A stretch of DNA of 64,000 nt, taken from assembly GCA_008931825.1 (NCBI GenBank), contig QXVZ01015264.1, forward strand, positions 54,123 to 118,122, given 5' to 3'. Positions 54,670 to 64,000 of this stretch are shown here, one piece after another. Numbering within the stretch: the first letter of the stretch is position 1; each line of letters opens with the position of its first letter. The stretch is from Phallusia fumigata (taxonomy: Eukaryota > Chordata > Ascidiacea > Phlebobranchia > Ascidiidae). Under the pieces are notes generated by a model. It was not told where the DNA came from and did no database searches. It was given only the letters and a program-made list of their open reading frames with translations. The position numbers and the translations under genes were made by a program.

Positions 54670-56240
54670 ATGTCAGAAACGACGGACAAGAATTCCGAAA
54701 ATTACAATTTTAAAACTCTTACGTACAGTTCTGTGTTGAAATGCTTGGTTGGGCCTGACAGAATAATTCGAGATGAACCTTACCCCAGTTTTGGCGGAAT
54801 TCCAACACCTCTTCCAAGTATCAACGAGCAGAGGGTGGAAAAAGTGATGAACAGTTGCTTTTTCAAATCAGCAATAGCTTGCGTCGCAGGTAAGACTTAT
54901 AAAATGCAATACCGCATAAGAAGACTGATACACCATATTTTGGGGGTATGCCGTCCACGTCGTGGTCTGCACCCCCACACAAGTATGGCAATATCGTATG
55001 TTACTTAGTGAGTTGTCTGCTGCGTACCGAAGTTTCGTTCAGAACATCACGTGCATAATTTGTAACTTTTTTATGGGCAACTCTAAAATACGCAATCTAC
55101 GCAATCTACGCGATCCACGCAATCTAGCCTAATTCAAAGCAATCCAGCCAAGTTGAATGGATTAGGCACACATCCTGGTTTAATTCAACACAATCTGGAA
55201 TGCCCAAGTTAGGCAGGACAACTTTAAAATACGCAATCTATGCACACTTGGGCATTCCAGATTGCGTTAAGTTATACCAGGTTTTGGCCTGAACTGCGTT
55301 TGGTCAGTCTAGTTTGTACAGAATGTGTGCCTAACCTGAGCATCATGTTCCTAGACTGAGTGCCTAACCTGATGAAGTTGAACTAAACCAGGCTGTGCGC
55401 CTAATCTACTCAAATTGCTTCAAATTAAAACAGATTGCGTAGATTGCGTGGATTGCGTAGATTGCGTATTTTAGAGTTGCCCTTTTTTATTATGTGCATA
55501 ATTTTCAAGTTAGTAAATATCTCAGGTGCGGGGTTTGGAATCGTGTTTGGTTTGTTCACATTTGGAGTTGAATCACCATCTTACACGGACCCAACTAAAG
55601 TTCCCACAGTTCGTGAGACTGTGAAGGAAATGAGAACAAGGATGGGATCTTATGCTAAGAACTTTGCTGTTATTGGGGCAATGTTTTCTGCCAATGAATG
55701 CGCTATTGAAACTGTAAGATATAAAGTGTTTTCAATGATACTCTGCATGTCATTTTAGGGCTGTTCAAAAATTCGACAGTCGCACTCTTTTTTTTAGGGT
55801 ATGAGTCCAACATATCTTGTAATTAGTGTTTCTGTAACTCTGCAATGGTGTTTTTAAGGTCAAACTTCAAATAAACACTGTAACTTTAAAACATTAAGGG
55901 TACTGTGCCTTGTCTGTTATCATATTAGTAGTCAAAAATATCAATATTCTGATTGAGTTTTAGCAGTTCACTGCTCTTGTTACTTCATTAAATGGAGTAT
56001 TAAACAGTGTAGGTTCTGTCACTGCAATTTGCTAACTTGTATTGAAAACCATGTGTATTCATAATTGTTCGTATTATATTTTAGTACCGTGGTGTGGCAG
56101 ACATGAAGAACAGCACAGCCGCTGGGTTTGTCACCGGGGGCATTATTGGACTTCGAGCTGGTTTAAAGGCAGGACTTTTTGGTGGCACAGGCTTCGCTCT
56201 GTTCTCCACAGCTATAGATTATTACTTCATTCACAGATGA
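54670..56240 (+). CDS. TIMM22: Mitochondrial import inner membrane translocase subunit Tim22
   Basis: Channel-forming subunit of the TIM22 complex, which inserts multi-spanning carriers into the inner mitochondrial membrane. Exons 54670-54889, 55526-55713 and 56085-56240 give 564 nt, 187 aa (human 194). GGIPTPLPS near residue 43-51 is the conserved pre-domain loop. [19 protein letters not shown] is the first membrane segment with its twin Cys region. [20 protein letters not shown] and [20 protein letters not shown] are the Tim17/22/23-family signatures, and the protein ends [10 protein letters not shown] polyadenylation signal AATAAA lies at 56544-56549. Intron 1 contains a foldback element. 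Confidence 0.96.
55075..55482. mobile_element. Foldback element with iterated GCAATCTAC termini, TIMM22 intron 1
   Basis: The left end GGGCAACTCTAAAATACGCA is followed by repeated GCAATCTAC/GCGATCCAC nonamers, and the right end is the exact inverse (TGCGTAGATTGCG repeats, then TATTTTAGAGTTGCCC), giving inverted repeats of about 50 bp. The perfect 8-bp flanks TTTTTTAT (55067-55074 and 55483-55490) are consistent with hAT-like integration. Internal blocks TTAGGCACACATCCTGG and its relatives are themselves inverted. Confidence 0.8.
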
Positions 56241-56986
56241 TAAACTATCAGCCATTGTTTGTGGAATTCTTGATTGTCTAGCATACTTCTGTTCATGTTT
56301 TATTTTAAAAACTGAGAGAAACTGACTGCTGGCTTGTATTTCGCTTAAGTTCATAAACATTTATTTCCTTCACAATTTGTTGGCCAAGTGAATTGTGGAA
56401 AAGCTAACAATCATTGGCTATCATGGTAACCATCAACAAGTATGACTTGTCTGTTGAATCATTTCCTGAAACAATTAAATCATTGGTGGTTTTAGGTTGT
56501 GTGGAATTGTCTTTTAACAGAGAAAAATGTGTAATATTGTCTCAATAAACACTTTTGCATGGATGTCGCCAACAAATTGTATTGCCAACTTGGGTGCCAT
56601 AAAGATACAATTTTGTGTTCTACTGTTTGCTGATCGTTTTTACCACAAAAGGCAAAAAAAGGGTAATGTTTGTTTATTTCATTTTTATCCATAGGGTACA
56701 ACATCGGAATGCGTTATATGTCAACGGTTAAGCTACCTGCCTTACTGCAGTTCCATTGGATTATTTTTTGTACGATTTTTTTACTTATTTTTAAGTTGGT
56801 GACGTCAATTTGGATTAATCCATTAGGTTGGATTGGAGCAAAGTCGCTCAAGTTTCTTGCTGAAAGAAACACAAGCAACCGAGACAGGATAAAAACCAAC
56901 AGCCTTGCGAATAGAAGGCACGCTAACTGCTCGGCTATGTCGACGACAAAATATTAGGTGGTTGAAGTTTTTGAGAGAAGGCGGTT
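56241..56986. other. Tail-to-tail spacer between TIMM22 and the TRIM gene
   Basis: TIMM22 3' UTR (AATAAA 56544-56549) followed by a minus-strand SINE (56668-56943) that ends just short of the TRIM stop. No gene in between. Confidence 0.5.
56668..56943 (-). mobile_element. tRNA-derived SINE
   Basis: On the minus strand the head is diverged, then the common body AACTGCAGTAAGGCAGGTAG and ATAACGCATTCCGATG, and a tail read on plus as TTTGTTTATTTCATTTTTATCC. It aligns with the copy at 60831-61103 over its whole length. It may supply part of the TRIM 3' UTR. Confidence 0.7.
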
Positions 56987-59900
56987 TAAGTCCTCAACTT
57001 TGGTGGACAACCCAACATCGTCGAGCTTTTTCAAGAAGTCAGTCGGTCCGTCAGTGTCAAGGACATCTTGGATCTGACGCAAAAGCTGTCGAGCCTGATA
57101 AATCAACGATCAGCTTAGTTCTACCATCTATAAACTCAAAATTAGGTTTACTACAAGCCGGTTTAATCGAGATAGAGCCAACGCTTTTATAATAACTCGA
57201 GTGAGGAACTCGACTTTTTTTGTCAGTTCAATTAAAAACAAAGCGATTGTTAAATTATTCGACGGTAAAGTATTACAAAACGGCGATTTTTGGTGATATT
57301 ATTGGTGGTAATGACTCGGATTGCTAGTTACAGGGAGCCGCTTAGACTCGGTAACTAGTTAATTTTAGCTGAGGGCTGCCAAAAACGATTACCAATTTTC
57401 AAATTTGGTATAAATGCATAACATTTGGCAACACTGCGTGCAGTTGGTGACTCATTAATGCCTCTATTATCGCAAAGTTTATGAAAATAAAAGGATTGGT
57501 GACGTCACATTGAAAACATTGTCAATAAACTTACTTGGAACATTTAATTAAAAAAAATGTTTGTGGCCTGTAATAACTTTCCTCATAGAAAAGTGACCAG
57601 CAAGATCTTGAGGGTTGGGCATTCATGCTTTGGCATAATTGCCCCAACCATGTGTTTGTATTAAGACGGTGGTATATTGTGTAGGTCACATAGCGTAAAA
57701 ATGGGATTATCAGCAGCGATAAAGGGTCTCGAAAAATTTAATATTTCGCTTAACGTAAGGGTACTTGTCTGTGTACCAAATTAAATCTACACAAAGTCAT
57801 AACGCTTACCTCATTAAACTCCATTCTCAACCCTTTGATCTCCTTCTGTCGTTTTCCCTTTTTCTTTTCAACGATAGCGTCGATGTCGGCGTACATGGCC
57901 TGTCGTCGCTTCTCGATTTGACCAATCATCGCGTCGCATTCCTTATCCACCTGATGATAAAACGAATTGTGCGTTATGATTAGGGTTGCCAACTTTGTTG
58001 AGCTACAATAAAGGACTTAAAACGTGATTGATGATTAATCATGTCTTGAAAACACACTTCCAATTAATATTTCGATCTGATAATGACACGAAATATGGGC
58101 ACTACTATTAAAAGTTTTCTTGCATAGATTCCATTTACAAATTTCGACTCAATTTTGTGAAGGACATCACCGCCTTGTGTAAAATGCCATATTTTTTTAG
58201 TTCTTTGTGAGTCTCAGTTCAGAAATTGAACTACCATAAAAACTATTTCAAAATAAAGGACAAATAGTGTCATTTCAAATCTCAATAAAGGACAAGGACA
58301 AATAGAGCTGAATAAAGGACTGTCCTTTGAAATAAAGGACGGTTGACAACCCTAGTTATGATGTGGCTTTCACAAAAATATCCAAAAATTACGCATCGAC
58401 CATAGGTGGCAAAGCCATTATTTTACATGAGGAAGCAGGTTTAAACTTTGCAAAAGTGGGAATAGAATGGAGTAAGCCCTGTTAGCTTGCATGCAAATTT
58501 AATGCATTTTTTTAAAAAGGTAGTGTGGCATAATGTACCTTTGCTTTCAACTTCACTCCCCGATCTTCCATTTCAGTCACAACTCCCTCAGTTTGCAAAA
58601 TATTGCCGCCAATTTTCTCGATCTTTCCGGAAAGAACGTCAGTTGTACCACGTAGGCGTCGCCTTACCGCCTTAAACTTCTTCAGAACCGCGATTGGGGC
58701 AATCTAAATCAGCGAAATAAGTCATTGTCAAGTAAAATAAATCTCTTTTTCTGTGGCGAACCAACCCGTGGTTGAGCAACCCAGATTATTATTGCATACT
58801 GAGATGTATTCTACGCCTGAGTTTTACGGTCTAAAACTTTATAAACGTGTTTTCTATCCGACGTTGAAATAAAAAGTGAGCCTTTTTGTGTTTGACAAAA
58901 AATATTCCACCACATTTAAAAAAAAAATATTCCACAGAGTATTAAAATTTCGTACATCTGTCTATAATTAACGAATCCCGATCGGACGATTCCGAGGACG
59001 AATCCCGATCAGTTTTTTAGGCTCTTGGAAACACACAACAAAAGTTAACCAGTTTAGCTGCGTAGCGGCACCTTGTGGTCTTTATGTTTGTCATCGAGGG
59101 CGCAGAGCGGACAGAGATTTGTGTCGCAAGTTTCGCACCACATCAGTCGCTCCATGTGGAACTCCTGGTGCCGTTCGCACGCCGGATACCGAATCTTGCT
59201 TTCCTGTTTAAAACGCTTTACCGCCTGTGGACAAAAAGAATAAGAGGAACGTTTTGGGACCACAGTGCTCACCAACCGGGCAAAAAAGTGATTACTGATT
59301 TAAAAGTGTTTGCCTTGTTACATGTACCGTTTATAACAAAACGATGGACTACATGACTTATTTAAGTTTATATTCTTGCAGTATGCCACTGATGTCTTCA
59401 TTTGTCATACTGAGTCTATGGCGACTCGTGGCATTATGTAAATTACATTTTACCTCATTACATTTTTTCGTAACACAGCATGCATGGGAGATTTTTTTTG
59501 CGGAAAGGTTCAGTAAAATTGATTGTGGTTATGTATACTGTTAAAAACTCTTCAAGTTGCTTTAGTTAAGTATACACTCTCTATTCAGCGTTATAAAGGC
59601 TGTTCCGTTAATTGAAAATCCTAAGTTTAAAATTGTATTGCATTCCAACCTGTTCAATGTTGATGTTCCTCGGCAAACTGCTCACACCCTCTGGACCGTA
59701 TTTGATAATATTTCGACATGTCGGACATAAAAATCTATTGCGTTGCTGCAAAACAAAGAGATTTCTAAAGCGCATGGAAATTTCGGATATTTGCAAAGGC
59801 ATTTGGTCTTTTAAGCACAAATCGGTAATTTTGAATCTGTGAAATGTTGAAATTTGTTGTAACTTGTCGACATTGTAACATGTAAGGTATACTGTATCGC

Positions 59901-61753
59901 GCATCGCATAATGCACATTTCCTAGACCTTGGATTTCTTAACAGGGGAGAATTTCGTATTTGCAGGGGCAAAAATATTAGATTCGCAAACGTTTATTAAA
60001 TGTAAGAGCTAAGTTTCTCAACTTATTTACAGATTTAAACATACTGTTTACGAAATAATTTTCCGGATAGGAGGGATTTTTGAATATCGGTTAATGGGTC
60101 CCGCGGGACAAAACAGTTGAGGACCACATAGTTCTGAACTCCCTGCACATACACAGTGACAACGTAGCTTGCTGATGCAAAACCGAAGAATAATTAAACA
60201 CAATTTGTGGCGAGACACCAGGATAAGTCACGTGGCTGCTTGCTCACCTGGCAATTACAGCCTTGTCTTACCACGTACCGATTAATTGTGCGCAGTCTGC
60301 ATGTCACAATCTTCACAGTTACTTTATTAGCAATGCTATTTGAGCTATATGCCAACAAGGTGACACAGTTGCCCGAGGCCGATGCAATGACAAATTAATG
60401 TCACAGGTAAATCTAGCTTTGTTTATCACGTTGTTGACCAACATTATTCTTTTAAGCAAGAAAAATGGTGTAATAAAACGACCTTTCTGTTGGGATCTCT
60501 ACATATACCCCCATGTTCTGTCTACATCTTTGATTTTTGACCGCTTGCAGCGCGGTATAAGATGTTACGACTTATTAATGTCGAGAAAGCATAAAGAAAC
60601 CCAAACGTGTACATACGGATAAGAACAGCGCGACCACACAGTCGACCTTTTTTAATGTGACATTTTAAGATGGCTGAGTGGTTAACTTGACTACCTTGTA
60701 CTCGTCGTAAGTACATGGCGTCGGGAACCTGCGTTTTTTGAGCCAAATCTTGGGTGGCATTGCCCAACCTTATAAAACCCGTTTGACCCAAATTGAAGTC
60801 GTCAACTATAAAAGATGAATGGTAGACTCATATTTGTTTGTTTGTTTCATTTTTATCCACGGTGGGCGGAGGAACGCCTGAATGCGTTATGCTCTTTTTG
60901 AGTCCGCCATCGAGCTACCTGCTTCATTGCAGTCCGTTGGGTCATTTTTTGTTTGATTTTTTCGATTTTTGAAAGTTGGTGACTTCAATTTAGGTCAACC
61001 AATCGGGTTCCTCTGGGTTGGAACGAGCGACCGAGATGGGATTAGAACCTACAACCTTGTGGGGACAAGGCAGTCGCAGCGCTAAGCACTCGACCATCTT
61101 GGCAAATTGGGAGTATAACGCATGTAGACGTTGCTTCGCTCACCCAGGATAAAATCGTAACAAACAAATCACTTAAACATGATTTACTATGCAAACATAA
61201 TCACCTGAAGAACTGGATCAGCAACCTCTATCAGATGAGCAGCGCAAAATCGACAAAAAGTGTGAGAGCAAGGAAAAAACAGGGGTGTGTCGTACAACTG
61301 GCGACATGCTGGACACTGTAGCTCAACCGGTACTGTCGGAGGCTCCAAAAATATCGACGACGATTGAGTGGTCTCAGTAGATATGCTGTAACCTGTCGAC
61401 GAAAACTTTATGCTGAAATATGTGTAGGACAAGATCGCCTTCCTAGCATCTAGTAACACATATACTGGCAGAAACAAACGGTATTAGGCTAAAATGAGTG
61501 CATTAACCTTAACAATTAAACACGAGCTCATGCAAAGGTTTTTGTTTAACTGTATCATTTAACTACAAATACGAAGCAGTTTATCCCTGAAAACATCGTA
61601 AACTAAGGACATAGTAAACGTCAAGCCTCAAAAGTACGCAAATGTAAACTGATGCCCACCATGTGATGTTGAACTGAGCATTGTTGTGTTTTTCCTACCA
61701 GGGCTGGCACTCTCTATCGTCATGTACGGGTTGGAAGAGTATCGAGAAGACAT
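56987..61753 (-). CDS. TRIM-family RING / B-box / coiled-coil protein, short form
   Basis: A probable E3 ubiquitin ligase. Exons on the minus strand are 61753-61699, 61449-61205, 59745-59650, 59224-59072, 58703-58539, 57950-57810 and 57094-56987, giving 963 nt, 320 aa. The RING is split over exons 2 and 3 (CPACRQLYDTPLFFPCSHTF, CRFC, then CPTCRN at about residue 107). GVSSLPRNINIEQ leads into a B-box2 in exon 4 (CERHQEFHMERLMWCETC, CPLC, KHKDHK). Exons 5-7 are a charged coiled coil (residues about 184-320). The protein then stops, with no SPRY, NHL or FN3 domain. The LPRN-I-E link is reminiscent of MuRF-type TRIMs, but I cannot name an ortholog. An alternative acceptor within exon 2 (TCGACAG at about 61408) is also in frame. 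Exon 7 is the least certain. Confidence 0.82.
57981..58354. mobile_element. hAT-type MITE, TAGGGTTGCC family, copy 3, TRIM intron 5
   Basis: The ends TAGGGTTGCCAAC and GTTGACAACCCTA are inverted. The 8-bp flanks GTTATGAT (57973-57980 and 58355-58362) are identical. The AATAAAGGAC motifs inside match those of copy 2, suggesting spread from one source. Confidence 0.88.
60665..60812 (+). mobile_element. tRNA-derived SINE, truncated, TRIM intron 2
   Basis: It starts AAGATGGCTGAGTGGTTAAC, a good class II tRNA (Leu/Ser-like) A-box region, continues through a degraded B-box (GGCGTCGGGAACC) and the family body (AAATTGAAGTCGTCAACT), and stops before the usual tail. A second copy begins about 20 bp further on in the opposite orientation. 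Confidence 0.65.
60831..61103 (-). mobile_element. tRNA-derived SINE, most complete copy, TRIM intron 2
   Basis: On the minus strand it reads GCCAAGATGGTCGAGTGCTT (tRNA head with A box), GGTTGTAGGTTCTAATCC (B box), a body with ATTGGTTGACC and CAATGAAGCAGGTAGCTCG, and a tail of CAAA repeats. This copy best defines the family seen also at 6582, 20239, 29716, 56668 and 60665. Confidence 0.8.
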
Positions 61754-63795
61754 GGTTTGCATCAAAGTTTAACCAATTGCTGTAGTACCAAGCTTAAAAG
61801 AAGTTCCTTTGTTTTAATTTTAGAATAGGAATCATTTGATCTCTTGTCGCGCAACTAGAGAAGGGCAATATAAACATTCAAATGTACAAGCGTATGATAG
61901 ATTCCTATTTTTAACATAATATTACTGTACTTAATGGGATCACAACACATCGTAAATGTTCATTGTTTTCAAAATCCTGGAATGCTTTCGTAAACTTTCT
62001 TAACTTTGAAACGAAAACAGATCAAATCAAAACCAATTACCCAGCCATAACGCACTTTATAGAAAATTCTGCATTGTGCATCTTACGACAACACCCTTGT
62101 CTAAATTTATTTGTCCGCTTTTCATTCTGTGCTTTGTAATTCTCTGCCGGTATTTTCGGTTCAGCGATTGTTAGAAAGCTATTTTGCGGCTACAATTTCG
62201 TTCTTACAGAAACTAACACAACCCAAACTATTTCCTCGACCACTAACAGTAAACATAAACTAAGAATAGATTTAAGGTCAGTTCTGACATTTCAGCACCT
62301 TTTCGTCGTGGTGCCACAGTCGACTGTTTAACGCCTGGGGCTATGCCAGCAACAAAATCACATTTTCCTGTCCAAGTCGAGCTGGTAACGACGTAATAGC
62401 CTTGTTTCGGTGACGTAACAATTGCCCAGTACAACTGTGATTGAAGACTGTTTAGTGGTGGGCTGTGTTGTAAATAAACAAATGTCCGAAACTGCGTAAG
62501 ACAACAGGTCAAACGTTCGGGTCAAAATTATCTGTCAACAACTAAAACGTTTTTTGCACTACCTTTTTAACACGTTAGTTTAACTAAAACAATAATAAAC
62601 CAATGATAGGAGTTTATGTTGCTGTTGAAAAAATGTAATGTACTTATTGTAAAATATGTAATGTTGAATACGTTTCTGCTAATCATTTTCGGACAAATGT
62701 TTTATGAATCGTAAACTATCGTATGTTGGCCCGTGGAGAGTTACGTCATACGATTTCTCCTTCGGCTTTAGTGCATAAACAGGTGGACAGTTGCACAACT
62801 TTTTGCGAGCACCTGCAGCGTGTGAACAGCTGCAGGGACAGGTAAGAACAAATTATCATTTACTCTTTCACAAAGTTGTGTAGGGTTTCTTATTCGGTGG
62901 TCGTTGTTTACCTACCTCCGTTTTTCAACCCTAAATGTAAAGATGCGTCTGCTGCGTGTTTATTCATTGTTTCCGATATTTGTTTACACTTGGGTCGGAT
63001 TTAGCTTTTACAAGGCGCTTTGTCAGGGGTGTTCAAAGTGCGGCCCGTGGACCAAAATGTAACTTCAAGCAAAAGGTTTTCATTAAACTTTACTTACCGA
63101 AAAAAATTCGAGTACGCGGTACTGACACAACACAAATCTTGTGTAATTGCGTACCAATTAAATGGTTAAAAACTTAGCAAAAACGCTGGCCCGTTCTACA
63201 TTGCAGCAGGTAAACGAAAAAACAGAATATGATTCTGTATTCTAGAATAATATATTATTCTGAATCGCCCATCCCCTAACCGCAGGTATAAGTATGCAAT
63301 ATAAAGACAAACTCTAACAATTTCCACTTGTCAAATAATTCACTATTTACATGTGATGTCACCACCAAAATTGAACACTCCACTTGCACTTGTTGGTAGG
63401 CCAATGCCAAAATCATACAGTCCCACTGTCCATGGACTGAGGACACCCGTTCTGCCAAACAGGACCACAGAAAACGTCGTCCAATCGCCACAAAGTTTTC
63501 GTTCAGACGGTTTTCATTTACAAAACCAGTGGACCCAACCTTCGTGCAAACTGCCAAGCAAGATCAACAACGTCTATCATACACTTAACTCATTAACTGG
63601 ATAGTCCATTTCCGTGTCCCGCATATACCGTTCGTCTGTCTGTCAGACTGTGACAAACGAATGCAACAGTTGTTTTAATTTTCAGAGTGAAAACACAGAA
63701 GTAAAAAAGCACAATTAAAAAAATAAGAACCTCTCTAAAAATGAAACAAGGAATTCAAACAATTGCATGAACGTTTGCTAAACACTAGTGTTGGA
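61754..63795. other. Intergenic, possible MITE end, no gene assigned
   Basis: Upstream of the TRIM gene. CAGGGGTGTTCAAAGTGCGG at 63024 has the look of a hAT MITE terminus (with CCCGTGGACC inside), but I found no matching right end. An ambiguous GC-richer stretch at 63350-63600 is open in several frames on both strands and cannot be assigned. Confidence 0.4.
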
Positions 63796-63938
63796 TTAAT
63801 CACTTATTGCTGGCATCCACTCATCAAGTTGCTGCAACTTGCAGTCTTCCCACTCATCCATTAGGTCCGAGCGCTCATCCTCTTCATTAACACGGATTTC
63901 GTCTAAATTCCCGCCTAAAAACGGGTCGTCCAACTTTC
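63796..63938 (-). CDS. Last exon of an unidentified minus-strand gene (partial)
   Basis: After an acceptor CCAATAG (ending at 63939), the minus strand is open for 47 codons to a stop at 63798-63796, entered in phase 1. The peptide is strongly acidic, with two Trp-containing repeats (KLDDPFLGGNLDEIRVNEED, then LMDEWEDCKLQQLDEWMP). DEWED and DEWMP look like short binding motifs. The rest of the gene lies beyond the window end. I do not recognise the family. Confidence 0.5.
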
Positions 63939-64000
63939 CTATTGGACAGATACATAAACTGTTTTGCTAATTTAAGTAACACTTTGACAATTTGAAACTG

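Noticed and set aside
29745-61103. Genuine tRNA genes at the tRNA-like heads
   Set aside because: Each head is attached to the same non-tRNA body and CAAA tail and is diverged in the arms, so these are SINEs.
62243-62512. 89-codon minus-strand frame
   Set aside because: No donor/acceptor support and no family signature; could be chance or a repeat remnant.
63276-63604. GC-richer stretch open in several frames on both strands
   Set aside because: All competing frames are open for 50-90 codons and none matches a known family, so no strand or frame can be chosen.
1-64000. CRISPR arrays, operons or ribosome binding sites
   Set aside because: Spliced introns, polyadenylation signals and chordate gene families show a eukaryotic nuclear genome; the tandem repeats present lack spacer structure.

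Overview
The window looks like an ascidian (tunicate) nuclear genome. It is AT-rich, with compact multi-exon genes carrying short GT-AG introns, many small hAT-type MITEs and tRNA-derived SINEs. The genes are chordate-type: a lysyl oxidase next to SRFBP1, FAM219, TPGS2, TIMM22 and a TRIM protein. Many start codons lie a few bases downstream of a splice-acceptor-like AG, as expected where a spliced leader is trans-spliced onto mRNAs, which tunicates do. The species cannot be fixed from sequence alone. All gene models are hand-read from splice sites. For every multi-exon model that is complete in the window the exon lengths sum to a multiple of three.

Layout. 1-6 kb: a tandem cluster of small secreted prepropeptides (three intact, one truncated), each with a signal peptide and a furin-like site, separated by duplicated spacers. 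6.7-7.8 kb: weak traces of a minus-strand gene. 9.6-18.9 kb (+): a 13-exon lysyl oxidase of about 1,363 residues. Its catalytic domain (Cu-binding His triad, LTQ Lys and Tyr) follows roughly 1,000 residues of Ser/Gly/Tyr/Gln-rich, almost lysine-free sequence. Its leader resembles that of the small-peptide cluster upstream. 19.9-24.3 kb (-): SRFBP1, tail-to-tail with LOX, the arrangement known in human 5q23. 25.2-26.4 kb (+): FAM219, head-to-head with SRFBP1. 26.4-31.8 kb: repeats and no clear gene. 31.9-38.7 kb (-): a four-EF-hand protein with a possible alternative first exon. 40.0-41.4 kb (+): intronless mitochondrial citrate synthase. 43.6-47.3 kb (-): TPGS2, with a tandem-repeat element in intron 4. 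48.4-51.3 kb (+): a two-exon BED-finger, hAT-transposase-derived (ZBED-like) gene. 52.1-53.4 kb (-): a small secreted Cys-rich protein with a duplicated module. 54.7-56.2 kb (+): TIMM22, with a foldback element in intron 1. 57.0-61.8 kb (-): a TRIM RING/B-box/coiled-coil protein ending after the coiled coil. 63.8-63.9 kb (-): last exon of a gene running off the window.

The most interesting unit is the first 19 kb. A tandem family of furin-processed secreted peptides sits beside a lysyl oxidase whose first coding segment has the same layout (acceptor about 32 nt before ATG, hydrophobic signal, QKLL-type segment, R-x-K-R site). This suggests the oxidase and the peptides share a secretory leader, and that the oxidase has gained a silk-like, lysine-poor propeptide, perhaps linked to tunic or other matrix biology (inference).
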